Shown here: positions 54,584 to 64,000 of the stretch, in pieces
Position numbering within the stretch: position 1 is the first letter of the stretch
Layout of the letters: each line of letters starts with the position of its first letter
Source of the DNA: Massariosphaeria phaeospora
Taxonomy: Eukaryota > Ascomycota > Dothideomycetes > Pleosporales
Length of the DNA: 64,000 nt
Direction of reading: 5' to 3'
Assembly: GCA_011032825.1 (NCBI GenBank)
Contig: JAADJZ010000009.1
Coordinates: 1,178,001 to 1,242,000 of the forward strand
Program-made: the position numbers and the translations under genes
Notes under the pieces: generated by a model
Told to the model about the DNA's origin: nothing
Database searches by the model: none
The model's input: the letters and a program-made list of their open reading frames with translations, nothing else

Positions 54584-55279
54584 GACTTGGTCAAGCCTAA
54601 GAGGCTTGGGCCATGATCCATCACCAACCCCCGGTCGAGTTAGGCGCTTCGGAACTCGTCTCATACCGCAGGAAGACAAAGTACGGGGATGATCCCGCCT
54701 GGATGCCAGTACGGATGAGCAACTCCGCCACAACTCAAGCGAGCCCTATCGCGGCAGCTTCAGAGGCCATGAAGGCGATCGCCGTGGACGCGGAGAGGGG
54801 ATTCGACGAACAGGTTGACGACTTCAATACCTGGGCCTCGTGGGGTGCCGCAATTTCTATGGTTGCACATGTCCGACGTGGCTTTGCCACTGGCGGTACT
54901 GACGTACGAGTGGACACGCCGGCCACCAGAGGTGTGGGGTTGACGCCCCGCTGTCGACATCGAACATAACCTATCGATGAGTGCCCATTTCAGGCTTACA
55001 TACTTGAACAGTAAAGCCTTATGGAGCACCTAGAGCCGCCTTCCTGGAAGTGGATGAAGAGATGTCGGGAGGCGGGGTCCTCAAGCAACAGGCCTTGTAC
55101 ACGCGCATCAAAGAGCTTCGTTCCCACAAGAGCTGGCGCGATGCCACCGCTGAGCGGCTCTCCGTTGCTCTGGCCCAAGACTTGGGCATCCTTGTCCACA
55201 ACAAGGGCAGATGCCCAGCGAGGCTAGAGATCTGTTCGAGCCTCTGCTTGGGCTGCTATACAATCACATTTCGGTAAAG
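54584..55279 (+). other. coding-like segments of unknown gene(s)
   Basis: 54613-54969 is open for 118 codons from ATG; its middle (ERGFDEQVDDFNTWASWGAA) looks like real protein. A second stretch from about 55013, after a possible acceptor AACAG, reads VLKQQALYTRIKELRSHK and on. They might be exons of one gene, but no donor/acceptor set was decisive. Confidence 0.3.
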
Positions 55280-55622
55280 CATATTCTCGTCCAGATCAAC
55301 GGCAGCCGCAAGGTCCGATTGCTGAAACGCATTCTAGTCCAGCTCAACGGCAGCCGCAAGGTCCAAGCGGGAAAATCGAATCCTGGTCCAGCTCAACGAC
55401 AGCCGCAAGGTCCAAGCGGGAAAAGCGGGAAAAGCGAATCCTGGTCCAGCTTAACGGCAGCCGCAAGGTCTGATTGCTGAAACGCATTCTAGTCCAGCTC
55501 AACAGCAGCCGCAAGGTCTAAGTGGGAAGAGCGGATTCTCGTCCAGCTCAACGGCAGCCGCAAGGTCTGATTGCTGAAACACATTCTGGTCCAGCTCAAC
55601 GGCGGCGGTCGTAAGGTCCAAG
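55280..55622 (+). repeat. minisatellite, about seven units of 46-58 bp
   Basis: Each unit has the core CCAGCTCAACGGCAGCCGCA followed by AGGTC. Linkers alternate between GATTGCTGAAACGCATTCT and AAGCGGGAAAA-type versions. In frame the core reads LVQLNGSRKV, but frame is lost between units. An isolated eighth core at 55781-55811 lies in a coding-like stretch (KHNLVQLNGSRKVRRTLR), which may be the source of the repeat. Confidence 0.8.
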
Positions 55623-56330
55623 TGTTCGAGCATCCGACTTGCGAAAATGGCTCCCGCTCAGTCCGAATTGCAGAAGGTACAGCTTCTATTACATCACCAA
55701 GATTTCTATACCAATCTCTTCCTCTGCACATATGCTAACCCCAATTTAGTACATAAAAGAAGTACCTGGAAAAGCACAACCTGGTCCAGCTCAACGGCAG
55801 CCGCAAGGTCCGGAGAACTCTCCGTGGCTATGATGTATGGATCTATCACTTCGTTGAAGCCGATCATACCTTTCTAGGTCGGTGTTAAGGACGTCAGGAT
55901 TGTAAGCAGAGATATCAAAATGCTAGGCCGGAAAGCTTCTGGCTGTGATTCGAAAAGATCTTGAGTAAGGCCTAGGACACCAAGAAATTCGACCGTCTCA
56001 CTGAGGAGCTGGACAAGGACCCATGGCGACGTGCTGCTTCGAACTCCCAAGCCAAGGGAGCTTATATCGAGACACGATCTAGGTATTAGAACAGCTTCTT
56101 CTTGAGGATGGGCGTGGCGGGCTGCCAAATCTTCTTCGATACAATGGGTACTACCCAACTATGCAATACAAAGAAGGCCACCAGTGGAACGAACCTACCT
56201 CGAGAACCGGCACAAGAACAATAAGTACCGGCCGGTGACTGAATACAAAGAAGGAAGCCTTTGGCAACACTTGTACGACGGAACCCCTGAATTCCTCCAC
56301 ATCATGACTTCCAACCAAGTCGCACATAAC
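55623..56330 (+). other. relic coding-like region between two repeats
   Basis: Plus-strand fragments such as VRRTLRGYDVWIYHFVEAD (about 55805-55865) and EFDRLTEELDKDPWRRAAS (about 55990-56046) read as protein but are interrupted by stops and frame changes. This suggests a decayed gene of unknown family. Confidence 0.35.
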
Positions 56331-56755
56331 TGTGCCGCCTGCGAAGATACCCGCAGGGTCAACCAAGCCTGAGCAATCTACATTTGCTATATCCATTACG
56401 CTCCTCACTCCAGGCCTCCAGGTTCCGTTTCGAGGGGGAGCACCGTGCTTCAGAAGCCAGGTGCCCGGCGAGGCAGTACATGGGCTGGAAAGACGACGCA
56501 ACGGCGGATCTCGTGCTCGAGCCGGTTCTGTGCGTCCTGGTTTCTGCTTGGGATGCTGTACAATCACAGTGCGCTACCTGTGCCGCCTGCGAAGAGACCC
56601 GCAGGGTCAACCAAGCCTGAGCAATCGACATTTGCTATATCCATTACGCTCCTCACCCCAGGCCTCCAGGTCCCGTACTAGAGATACCCGCAGGGTCAAC
56701 CAAGCATGAGTAATCTACATTTGCTGTATCCATTACGCTCCTCACCCCAGGCCTG
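56331..56755 (+). repeat. three copies of a block of about 95 bp
   Basis: TGTGCCGCCTGCGAAGA starts a block at 56331-56428 and 56579-56675; a third copy lacking the start is at 56681-56755. All contain CGCAGGGTCAACCAAGC and CCATTACGCTCCTCAC. The first two end their local frames CAACEDTRRVNQA and CAACEETRRVNQA before a stop, as duplicated gene ends would. Confidence 0.7.
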
Positions 56756-57394
56756 CGCTAAGATCATCCATCCAAGACGTCGACAAAATTCAAGAAAGTT
56801 ACTTCGTCAATCTCATAGCTGCTATATTGGAGGAAGAGAGATTGACCGAAATACTCCTCGAGGAGGCTGATTGGAGTAATCTCATAGATATCATTCGCAT
56901 CTGGGTGGAGAGTGTAGTTGTTAGCGAATGCATGATTCTTCTTTTTAGTTATGGGTTGTTTGATTTTCATAAGAGTGACTGCTGCTTTGTCCAACTAAGC
57001 TTAACTATCACAGGAAATAGGTTTGGAATGCTCTTCGGCCATCGATCACTCGCGGGCAAGGCATAGTCCGGAGACCGTCACTCCTCGTCAAGACAGATAA
57101 CGAGATTAGCAGCAACGTGAGTGAGTCCTACCGCTGTTTTATCATCAATAGCTCAGTGTTTATTTCAGAAAGACGGCGGCCAACGGGAACTGACAAACAA
57201 AAACAGGGGGCCCGGGGGTCGTCTTAGTACGTCAGATTAAACAGTGTAATGGCACCGAGAACGAAGGCCCACCACGATCAGACGTCGCCAGCGGCAGAAC
57301 CGCTACATCCTACGAATGGAAACTCGCTCTTCGAGCTACACCTGTATAATGTACTCCGTGGTTGCCTCCGATTGATATCCAGGAGCCTCCGACG
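56756..57394 (+). other. coding-like frame and intergenic sequence
   Basis: The plus-strand frame from about 56762 to 57066 has a helical, acidic start (SIQDVDKIQESYFVNLIAAI) and a hydrophobic later part. It follows the block repeat directly. No family is recognised. The rest, to 57394, is 3' sequence of the HET gene. Confidence 0.35.
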
Positions 57395-58480
57395 TCACTT
57401 GCTAATATACAACAGCTCCATCGACCACGTCCCATCATCTTCCTCGCTCGCCAGCTGATGTGGCCGATCCCTCCAAATCCGCCCTTGCCGCTCCACCAAA
57501 TAGATCCCCGTATGCACATGCACCATATACCTATTCGAGCTCATCTCGCCATACTTGCGACTCCGATGCAACGACATGATGAGCCCGTCGTTCCCAACCC
57601 GCTTCACCAGCGTCTGTATCCGCAGCCCCTTATTCGTCATAGCAAACTCGGGCGTCTCCATGCGCGCCTCGGGATCGAAATCGAGCACCTTTCCGCGCAC
57701 GAAATGCGCCGGCGAGCGCGCCAGAATGCCGCGCATGGACTTAGGGCTGTCGGCCTGCCAGGCGAAGAGGGTCGTGTCGTCGGTCTGCTTCATGATCTCC
57801 TCTTGCAGGCGGATGAAGGCATTTGAGCCCTCGCCGTACAGCAGCGGCAGGTTGACGCCAAAGATGCCAAATAGACAGTAGGCGATATCCTCTTCGCGCG
57901 TCGTCTCGCGGCGCGCGACCCACGACATCTTCTCGGCCACGGACGTGTCTTTCATGCTGTGGCCGTGCAGCACGAAGCGGTCGATCTCGGTGATGGCCGC
58001 GAGCTGGTCGATCAGGTTGTTCTGCTTGCTGCCGAAGCACTTCCAGTTCTTGTCGTAGAAGAAGACGTCGTGGGGCGCGAGCAGCTCCTGCAGTGTCCAG
58101 CCGCGCGAAAACCACCGGCAGTGCTTGAGCTGCGACGAGTCGTCTTTGCTGTCGTAGTCGCTGAGGTACGCGTAGCAGCATTTGGATTTCTTGTACCACT
58201 TGAACATGGAGTTGATGGCTTCGGACAGCTCGGCGCTGGACGACTTGTCGATGCAGCATGTGTCGACCCAGGCGTAGTGCAGCTTGTCTTTTAGGGCCTG
58301 CTCGCATGTGCTGAGGATTTTGGCGGACCCTTTGAGTTTCTTGAGTTTTTTGCCTGCGCTGCAGTAGTCTTTGAAGGATATTTCGTGGGCTTCCCAGGTG
58401 TGCGAGAGGATAGCGTAGTCGGGGATGGAGCGGCCGAGGAATTCTTCAAATTCGAGCGTGCTGCAGTTGATGAGACGCAT
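57395..58480 (-). CDS. HET-domain protein (heterokaryon incompatibility type)
   Basis: A single exon of 361 codons starts at ATG 58480. The HET core is complete: YAILSHTWE at 22-30, YAWVDTCCIDK at 69-79, the Ser/Glu helix, YAYLSDY at 103-109, FSRGWTLQELLAP at 124-136, then TTREEDIAYCLFGIFGVNLP at 193-212 and LLYGEGSNAFIRLQEEI at 213-229. This is the subtype with the extended C-terminal motif. HET proteins trigger cell death after fusion of unlike hyphae in filamentous ascomycetes. The protein is short compared with NACHT/WD-repeat HET proteins and has no repeat domain after residue 240, as in many stand-alone members. It is divergent to a second HET gene at 59520. The partner or ligand is unknown. 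Confidence 0.88.
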   Translation of the reverse strand: MRLINCSTLEFEEFLGRSIPDYAILSHTWEAHEISFKDYCSAGKKLKKLKGSAKILSTCEQALKDKLHYAWVDTCCIDKSSSAELSEAINSMFKWYKKSKCCYAYLSDYDSKDDSSQLKHCRWFSRGWTLQELLAPHDVFFYDKNWKCFGSKQNNLIDQLAAITEIDRFVLHGHSMKDTSVAEKMSWVARRETTREEDIAYCLFGIFGVNLPLLYGEGSNAFIRLQEEIMKQTDDTTLFAWQADSPKSMRGILARSPAHFVRGKVLDFDPEARMETPEFAMTNKGLRIQTLVKRVGNDGLIMSLHRSRKYGEMSSNRYMVHVHTGIYLVERQGRIWRDRPHQLASEEDDGTWSMELLYISK

Positions 58481-59519
58481 GGTTGGTGAGATTTATGTAG
58501 TGTAATACGAGATGAAGGGTGCGGTACTCTCGACGGTGGCAATTCTGCGAATGCTGGACTACTTCGTCTGTGAACTTAAGACCGGGAAGAATGTATGAGA
58601 GTTTTCGCAAGGTACCGGAGAACGACGCTCAACTATCATGCGGGCATACGCATAATCAACGAAGCCGAATGCGCTGTTGTGAGGTAAAGAACGTGATCAC
58701 TCTCAACGATTGACGTCCTACACGTTGGTGCTGCTCAGATAGGAGAAAGACAACAAACCCATACAGCAGCGAGGATCTAAACACAACTGTTTGGCCGCTT
58801 GTGCTCGTAGATAGGTTCATCACCCAGGCTGAGTGGCGGAAGATGACAGTGCATGTGCCTAAGGCTATATGTGGCACAGGCGGGGATATCAGATGTGGCG
58901 TCGGCACAGCCTCAGGGCTACAGGGTTCCAGATTAGCCAGACCAACGATACTATGTCGTCCACTAGCAAACAGCGGAAGAATGTGAAAGAATATTAGTAG
59001 TGTTGGAGCGGTATAAGACGCAGTAATTCTACACTGTAGAGCCTTCAGACAGATTATCAAAGCCTATTAAAATTAGTAAAATTCATGAAAAACGTTAGGG
59101 GCAGTTGATATTTCACCTAGCTGAAGACCGAGGGACCATTGCAATGCTACAATACTCTCTCTAGACTGGCACTTCTCGAGTATATCTCAAAAGCTCACTA
59201 GCAGATGATAAGATGAGAAACATGCAATCTCAGCCACTTGTGTATATCGAGGCAAGCATATGCTTGCATTGCATGAAGTTATGGTGTTCATCACTCTTGG
59301 CGTAACCGTATAGAGACAAGATTGCGGCCAACCAGCTAGTCCTGATAAGTCTGCCTATCTGAAAAATAATAGAAACGTACGAAAGAAGGCTGAACATTCA
59401 GCTGATGTCGCCTGAACAGGGTTTACCAGATCTTGGCATGCGACTCCGCCTCACTTTTGTTACCCTAAATCTTGCCTGTCTCGCATCCAACTCTTTTGAC
59501 ACGATACGCATGAAGCGCA
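58481..59519. other. divergent intergenic region between two HET genes
   Basis: About 1 kb holding both promoters. ORFs are short and show no content (the longest is 134 codons on the minus strand, 59060-58656). No repeat was seen. Confidence 0.5.
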
Positions 59520-61481
59520 ATGGAGCTTCAACTCTGCGACGAATGCGCCATATGTGCAAGCGATTACACGCATGAACTGGGCAAGAGAATCTGGACGAAC
59601 CGAGATCTAGCGAAAACGTCCTCCTCTTGTTCTTACTGCGCGATCATTGCTGGGTCGCTAGAAGCCATCAATGTAGGGGAACTGATAGGCGATGGCGATG
59701 GCGATAGAAGAGATGGAGACGATGAAATTATAGTAGGGCATCCATTTGTGTTTGTGGGGCGCGAATCATGGGAATGCTATCTCCAATACAATCGTGAGAA
59801 AGCGGGAGAACGCATTTTTTTGCATGTGTTTAGGACTCACGAAGCTTCGACCGAATCAAAAGATCTAGCGACTCGTTTCGTTCGCAACGCCCTGCCCGTG
59901 CGCTATATCGTCCCGCCGTCGACCACTTCTGTGGCAAGCATCAACCCAGTCAAGCGCTGGCTGGAAGATTGTATGGAATTCCACCAAGAGAGATGTACTC
60001 CACTAGCCGACATCAAAGCGACCCCAAGACGGCTCCTCGAAATAACTAGACGGCGTTGGCAGTCAGGCTACAAAATCCGACTAGTCCAGCCTCGGGTAGA
60101 GGTGGAATACTTCTGTCTTTCACACTGCTGGGGAAATAAATACGAAAGCTGCACCACTGTTAAGTCCAACCTTTCCAAGCGCATGAGGGACATACCATGG
60201 AAAAAATTGCCAAATCTGTTCCAACAAGCTCTTGTATTCACACATAAACTTGACGCCAAGTACCTGTGGATTGATTCACTATGCATCATACAAGATGACG
60301 ACCAGGATTGGAGTCGCGAAGCGACGAAGATGGCGGGTATTTATGAGAACGCAAAGTTGACTTTGGCCGCCATTGCTGCGCGAAACAGTGACGAGGATAT
60401 GTTCTCCGGCCCAGACAGAGACAAGATTGGGGTAAAAATAGAAGGGCTCGAAAGCTTTGGTGTCACCGACGAGATATATGTCCGGACCGCGCCGAACCAT
60501 TTACTGCAAAGTTATCATCTTCTGCGAAGGGCTTGGGTGTTTCAGGAACGTCTTTTGTCGCCACGGTACCTCCACTTCTCGGAATTTGAAGTAATCTGGG
60601 AGTGCAATGGCGACACTGTTTGCCAATGTTCTAGAACTGGGATAACGCATGAAACTGGTTGGGGAGAAGATATCTCCGGTCGATTTCCGAGGCGGTCATT
60701 ATCGGCCAATGTAGATTGGAAGAAGGAGCCCAAGTCTTTCCAGAATGATGATTGCAGGAAGTGGGCCTGGAATATGATCGTAGAGGAATATTCGAGCAAG
60801 GGAATCACTTATAGGAAAGACAAGCTCCCGGCCATTTCTGGCGTAGTAAGACAGTTCCAACAGCTCGGACAAACCAGTCCATACCTTGCTAGACTCTGGA
60901 AAGATGACTTCTTTGAAAACATTCTTTGGCATGCATCATTAGCATCCAGACGTATGCCAAGATATTCTGATTGGATTGCGCCTACATGGTCTTGGGTATC
61001 CGTAGGAGCAGGCGTGTACTTCCTCAACGATGCCGAGGCAACCTTGGAAGTGAATAGCAATCTTCGCCTCCTGGATGCCACATGTGAGCCGCTATATGGG
61101 GATGGCCTGATGAAGCTAAAGACAGCCTATGCTGTCGTCTCCAGTCCCTCTTTTGAAGCTACTATCGAGAAGAGATATGACAATGCTCAGGGTATGATTT
61201 ATGTTTTGAGAAACGATCGATTCACCTCAGGGATTTTTGTAAATGACTATGACCTATCAGAACCAGGACCATTTCATGTAGACATCGGAAGTCGGGTCAT
61301 CTGCCTAGATGTTGCGACTATTCGTAGAAGTGTTGTCCCAGACCATGGTTTCGGGATGTACTCGGTTGTGTTGAGGGAGCTGAAGGCCAGAACGTACGAG
61401 CGTATTGGAATTGTGATATGGGAGGAAGATATCCGGGTGATTTCTGATGCTGCCGAGATAGGTAGCTTTAAGATAGTTTGA
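59520..61481 (+). CDS. HET-domain protein, long form
   Basis: A single exon of 653 codons starts at ATG 59520. An N-terminal Cys cluster (LCDECAIC at 5-12, CSYC at 37-40) is typical of one HET subgroup. The HET core runs from about 196 to 350: YFCLSHCWGN at 197-206, LDAKYLWIDSLCIIQDDDQD at 244-263, YENAKLTLAAIAA at 275-287, and LLRRAWVFQERLLSPR at 334-349. The C-terminal part has YRKDKLPAISGVVRQF and PTWSWVSVG, both conserved in this subgroup. The role is presumably non-self recognition leading to incompatibility. It is only distantly similar to the neighbouring HET protein, so the pair is not a recent tandem duplication. Confidence 0.88.
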   Translation: MELQLCDECAICASDYTHELGKRIWTNRDLAKTSSSCSYCAIIAGSLEAINVGELIGDGDGDRRDGDDEIIVGHPFVFVGRESWECYLQYNREKAGERIFLHVFRTHEASTESKDLATRFVRNALPVRYIVPPSTTSVASINPVKRWLEDCMEFHQERCTPLADIKATPRRLLEITRRRWQSGYKIRLVQPRVEVEYFCLSHCWGNKYESCTTVKSNLSKRMRDIPWKKLPNLFQQALVFTHKLDAKYLWIDSLCIIQDDDQDWSREATKMAGIYENAKLTLAAIAARNSDEDMFSGPDRDKIGVKIEGLESFGVTDEIYVRTAPNHLLQSYHLLRRAWVFQERLLSPRYLHFSEFEVIWECNGDTVCQCSRTGITHETGWGEDISGRFPRRSLSANVDWKKEPKSFQNDDCRKWAWNMIVEEYSSKGITYRKDKLPAISGVVRQFQQLGQTSPYLARLWKDDFFENILWHASLASRRMPRYSDWIAPTWSWVSVGAGVYFLNDAEATLEVNSNLRLLDATCEPLYGDGLMKLKTAYAVVSSPSFEATIEKRYDNAQGMIYVLRNDRFTSGIFVNDYDLSEPGPFHVDIGSRVICLDVATIRRSVVPDHGFGMYSVVLRELKARTYERIGIVIWEEDIRVISDAAEIGSFKIV

Positions 61482-61515
61482 AGGAGATCTTCAACGGCCG
61501 ACTTGTCCCTCGCAA

Positions 61516-61837
61516 TTAACTCCTACTGGCAGCCCTACCATTGTGGCTGATAGGCTTCGATAGATAGTAGAACCGGAATACGCGGAAGCCGAGAGATGTG
61601 TAGACGATAGCAACAGCAGTGACGAATAGAGGCTTGACGTATTGCATCTGGGGTATGACGAGGTAAGCTGAAGAGGGTCCTGCGCAGTTTAGACGAACAG
61701 CATAGATGAGAGTGGCGGGAATCTGACTAGCTGCCGTGATACAGTGGGATAGCCAAAAGAACAATGATGACTGACCTTTTACGGTGACGATGGGAGTTGA
61801 CGCGCAGGGGCTGATGATTTGGAGAGGTGGCGTGCAT
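61516..61837 (-). CDS. candidate small membrane protein
   Basis: Exon 1 (61837-61783, ATG) and exon 2 (61730-61516) joined across a 52-bp intron (donor GTAAAA, acceptor GGCAG) give 89 residues. A hydrophobic helix, KPLFVTAVAIVYTSLGF, lies near residues 48-64, with an Arg/Tyr-rich segment after it. Unspliced, the second exon is open only from a TTG. The start exon is the least certain part. No family is recognised. The gene is divergent to the golgin gene; their starts are about 200 bp apart. Confidence 0.35.
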
Positions 61838-62034
61838 AATTGTGGCGCGTGTGCGTGTGGCTGGTGGGGTTACGCGCTACATGCCGAAACCAAACGTATG
61901 GGCCACGAAGTGCCAAGCCGAGACATCAACGCAACACGCAAGCTGCCCGCTGCTGCTGGTGAGATTCGTGCATACCAATTCGGTTCCCCTCTCTCCGATC
62001 TCAGTCCCTACGCCGCTGCGCGCCTCCAAAAGTC

Positions 62035-64000
62035 ATGTCCACGCCCGCCATCTCAGATCCGGTGAAAGATTCCGGTACGTCAGCTCGGGGAAGATGCGCG
62101 GGAGACGACGCGCCTGAGTCGCGGACACAAAGTGAAGAGGGTTACTAACGTGGCAGCACAGGTGCGTCATCGAAGTCCAAGAAAAAGCGGAATAAGAAGA
62201 AAGGAGGAGGAGGAGGAGGAGCGGGGGCTAAGGCGGAGGATGCAGTCAGCGTGAATGGGGACTATGCGAAGCAAGAGGAACCAGACGCTGAGGCAGAGGA
62301 CGAGGAAGAGCAGACGGTACGATGTGACTGCTCTACCATAACGACAGGCACAGAGCATTGGGTGCTCACTATTCCCTAGAAACCAACGACACAGTCCTCA
62401 GACCCCGACGATGTTGAAGATGAGGAACAGCCCATATCTCCTACAACCGCGCAAGCGAACGGTACCAACGTGCACTCGATATCTTCCGCAGTAGCTCTCG
62501 GTCTCGCTCGGTCTCGCTCGCAAGGCGGCGTAGCGTCCCCACCTCCAGCGGCTGACACCTCTGCACGCCTCGAAGTACTCGCCAAAGAGCGCGACACATT
62601 GAGACAAGAGGTCACCGAGCTGAGAAAGAGCTTGGAGAGCATACAAGAAAAGCACGAGGAAGATATTAGCAATTTGCAGAGCGAATTGGAAGAGGCAAAT
62701 GATGGCAAAGAACACTTCGAGACGCAGTACAAAAACCTGCTGGGAAGGGTCAATACGATCAAGACCTCTTTAGGGGACCGTTTGAAGGCTGATACGGTGG
62801 GTATTCCACCCTTCTTTAGTTATCGCTTCGAAGAACGGTGCCCTCCTATATCCATTCGTACATGCTGATCAGTGGATAGGCCAGAATCGAAGAGTTCCAG
62901 ACACAGGTAGCAGAACTCGAAGACCAGAATCGCGAGCTTCAGCAGAACAACGACACAGTAACCGAAGAATTCTCGAAAGTCAAACAGAAGAATGAAGCAC
63001 AAGCAGCGGAAATCGCAACGCTGCGTAGCCGGGCAAACCTGTCACAGCAAAACTGGGTGAAAGAGCGGGACGAACTTATCTCGCGAGAAGCCTACGCAAG
63101 AGAGGAGTTCGAAAATGCACAGCAAGCTATGCAAGATTGGGAGGTCTTAGCAATGAACGAGCGCTCATTACGAGAGAACCTGGCAGAGAAAGAGGCAGAG
63201 ATGAAAGACCAGCTCGAGATGACGAAAGACGCATACGAGAGAGCTGTGAGGGACCGAGACACGAACAACCAGACCGTTGAAGGCCTACAGAAGGCACTAC
63301 AAGATCTACAAAGCTGTGAGCTACTTGCAATTATCCCTTTTTTCTTCACCACAATCTGACGAGCAAAATTAGTGAGGCAAACTGAGCTGAAAGAGACTGT
63401 CGAAAAGTACGAGCCACAAATCACCAAGCTTAGGCAACAGGTGCAGGCTGCCGAACAGGCTGTAACCACGGCAAAGAAAACTCTCGAGACTACTCAGAAA
63501 GAACTCGAAAGAGCTCTGCCGTTTGAGAAGGAGGTCAAGGAGAAGAACCTGCTCATCGGCAAATTGAGGCATGAAGCTGTCACGCTAAACGAGCATCTCA
63601 CGAAAGCGCTCCGGATCCTGAAAAAGGGACGACCAGAGGACAACGTTGATCGACAGATTGTGACGAACTACATTCTTCATTTTCTCGCCATCGACCGGTC
63701 GGACCCGAAGAAGTTCGAAGCCCTGCAGCTCATTGCCGCGTTACTAGGCTGGAGTGATGGTACGTATATTAGGTTCTCTCGCAAGCACATCAAGCATCTG
63801 TGCTAACTCCTAGTAGAGCAGCGTGAACAAGCAGGCCTCGCCCGCCCTGGTGCTTCAAACAGCAGTCTCCGCATTCCAATGTCGCCCTTCCGGCGCACAC
63901 CTTCTACGCCGTCGTTGAATAACGCGCTGACCACTGATCCCATGCTCATGGCGAGTAGCTCAAGTAACAAAGAGTCACTGGCAGAGCTGTGGTCCGACTT
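62035..64000 (+). CDS. RUD3: Rud3/GMAP-210-like golgin with GRAB domain, 3'-incomplete
   Basis: Six exons, 62035-62074, 62162-62316, 62380-62796, 62880-63315, 63373-63759 and 63817 to the window end, join in one frame with GT-AG introns of 57-87 bp. The N-terminus is charged, with a poly-Lys and poly-Gly run (about residues 18-33) and an acidic segment. A long coiled coil runs from about residue 105 to 425 (for example LRQEVTELRKSLESIQEKHE). The GRAB (GRIP-related Arf-binding) domain follows: VDRQIVTNYILHFLAI, then KKFEALQLIAALLGWSDEQR, with the last residues supplied by exon 6. A Ser/Pro-rich tail begins before the window ends. Rud3 is a cis-Golgi matrix protein recruited by Arf1 and needed for Golgi structure and ER-Golgi traffic. 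The assignment is by domain; the longer golgin Imh1 carries a GRIP domain instead. Confidence 0.85.

Noticed and set aside
56764..56994. Minus-strand frame of 76 codons (DIYEITPISLLEEYF and on)
   Set aside because: The plus strand over the same bases is open further and looks more helical; neither has support, so the minus frame was not called.

Overview
The window comes from a filamentous ascomycete (Pezizomycotina), probably a dothideomycete-like species with a compartmented genome. Protein-coding genes carry short GT-AG introns of about 48-85 bp. Typical fungal families are present: two HET-domain proteins, a fungal GH94/NdvB-type phosphorylase, a MARVEL-like protein and a Rud3-type golgin. 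The species cannot be named from sequence alone.

Bases 1-30378 form an AT-rich, gene-free block built of nested and mutated transposons. They include two Ty3/gypsy chromovirus relics, one nearly complete Ty1/copia element (12186-19751, minus strand), eight pogo/Fot1-like DNA transposon copies with a C-terminal zinc knuckle, solo LTR-like repeats, and a 327-bp non-autonomous element present in three equal-length copies plus one variant. Stops at conserved Trp/Gln/Arg codons and all-transition differences between copies fit repeat-induced point mutation (RIP). The block ends at the right terminal repeat of a pogo-like element at 30378, and that last terminus is almost unmutated.

Bases 30379-48250 are ordinary genic DNA: a four-helix MARVEL-like membrane protein, a GH94 phosphorylase resembling fungal cellobionic acid phosphorylase, a C2H2 zinc-finger protein, a small proline-rich/coiled-coil orphan, a GC-rich in-phase repeat ORF, and a mitochondrial lipoate-protein ligase. 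Long gene-free gaps separate them.

Bases 48250-57240 are gene-poor and rich in unusual repeats: four tRNA-like (Pol III A/B box) sequences, an ACG microsatellite, tandem ORF ends, a minisatellite of about 50 bp, three copies of a block of about 95 bp, and scattered coding-like segments without recognisable homology. One of these segments (52689-53428) can be spliced into a single frame through three good introns.

Bases 57240-64000 are genic again: two divergent HET-domain genes, a possible small membrane protein, and the 5' part of a RUD3-like GRAB-domain golgin that runs off the window end. The genes do not form an evident pathway cluster. The main themes are carbohydrate and lipoate metabolism, Golgi structure and non-self recognition next to a RIP-inactivated transposon graveyard.
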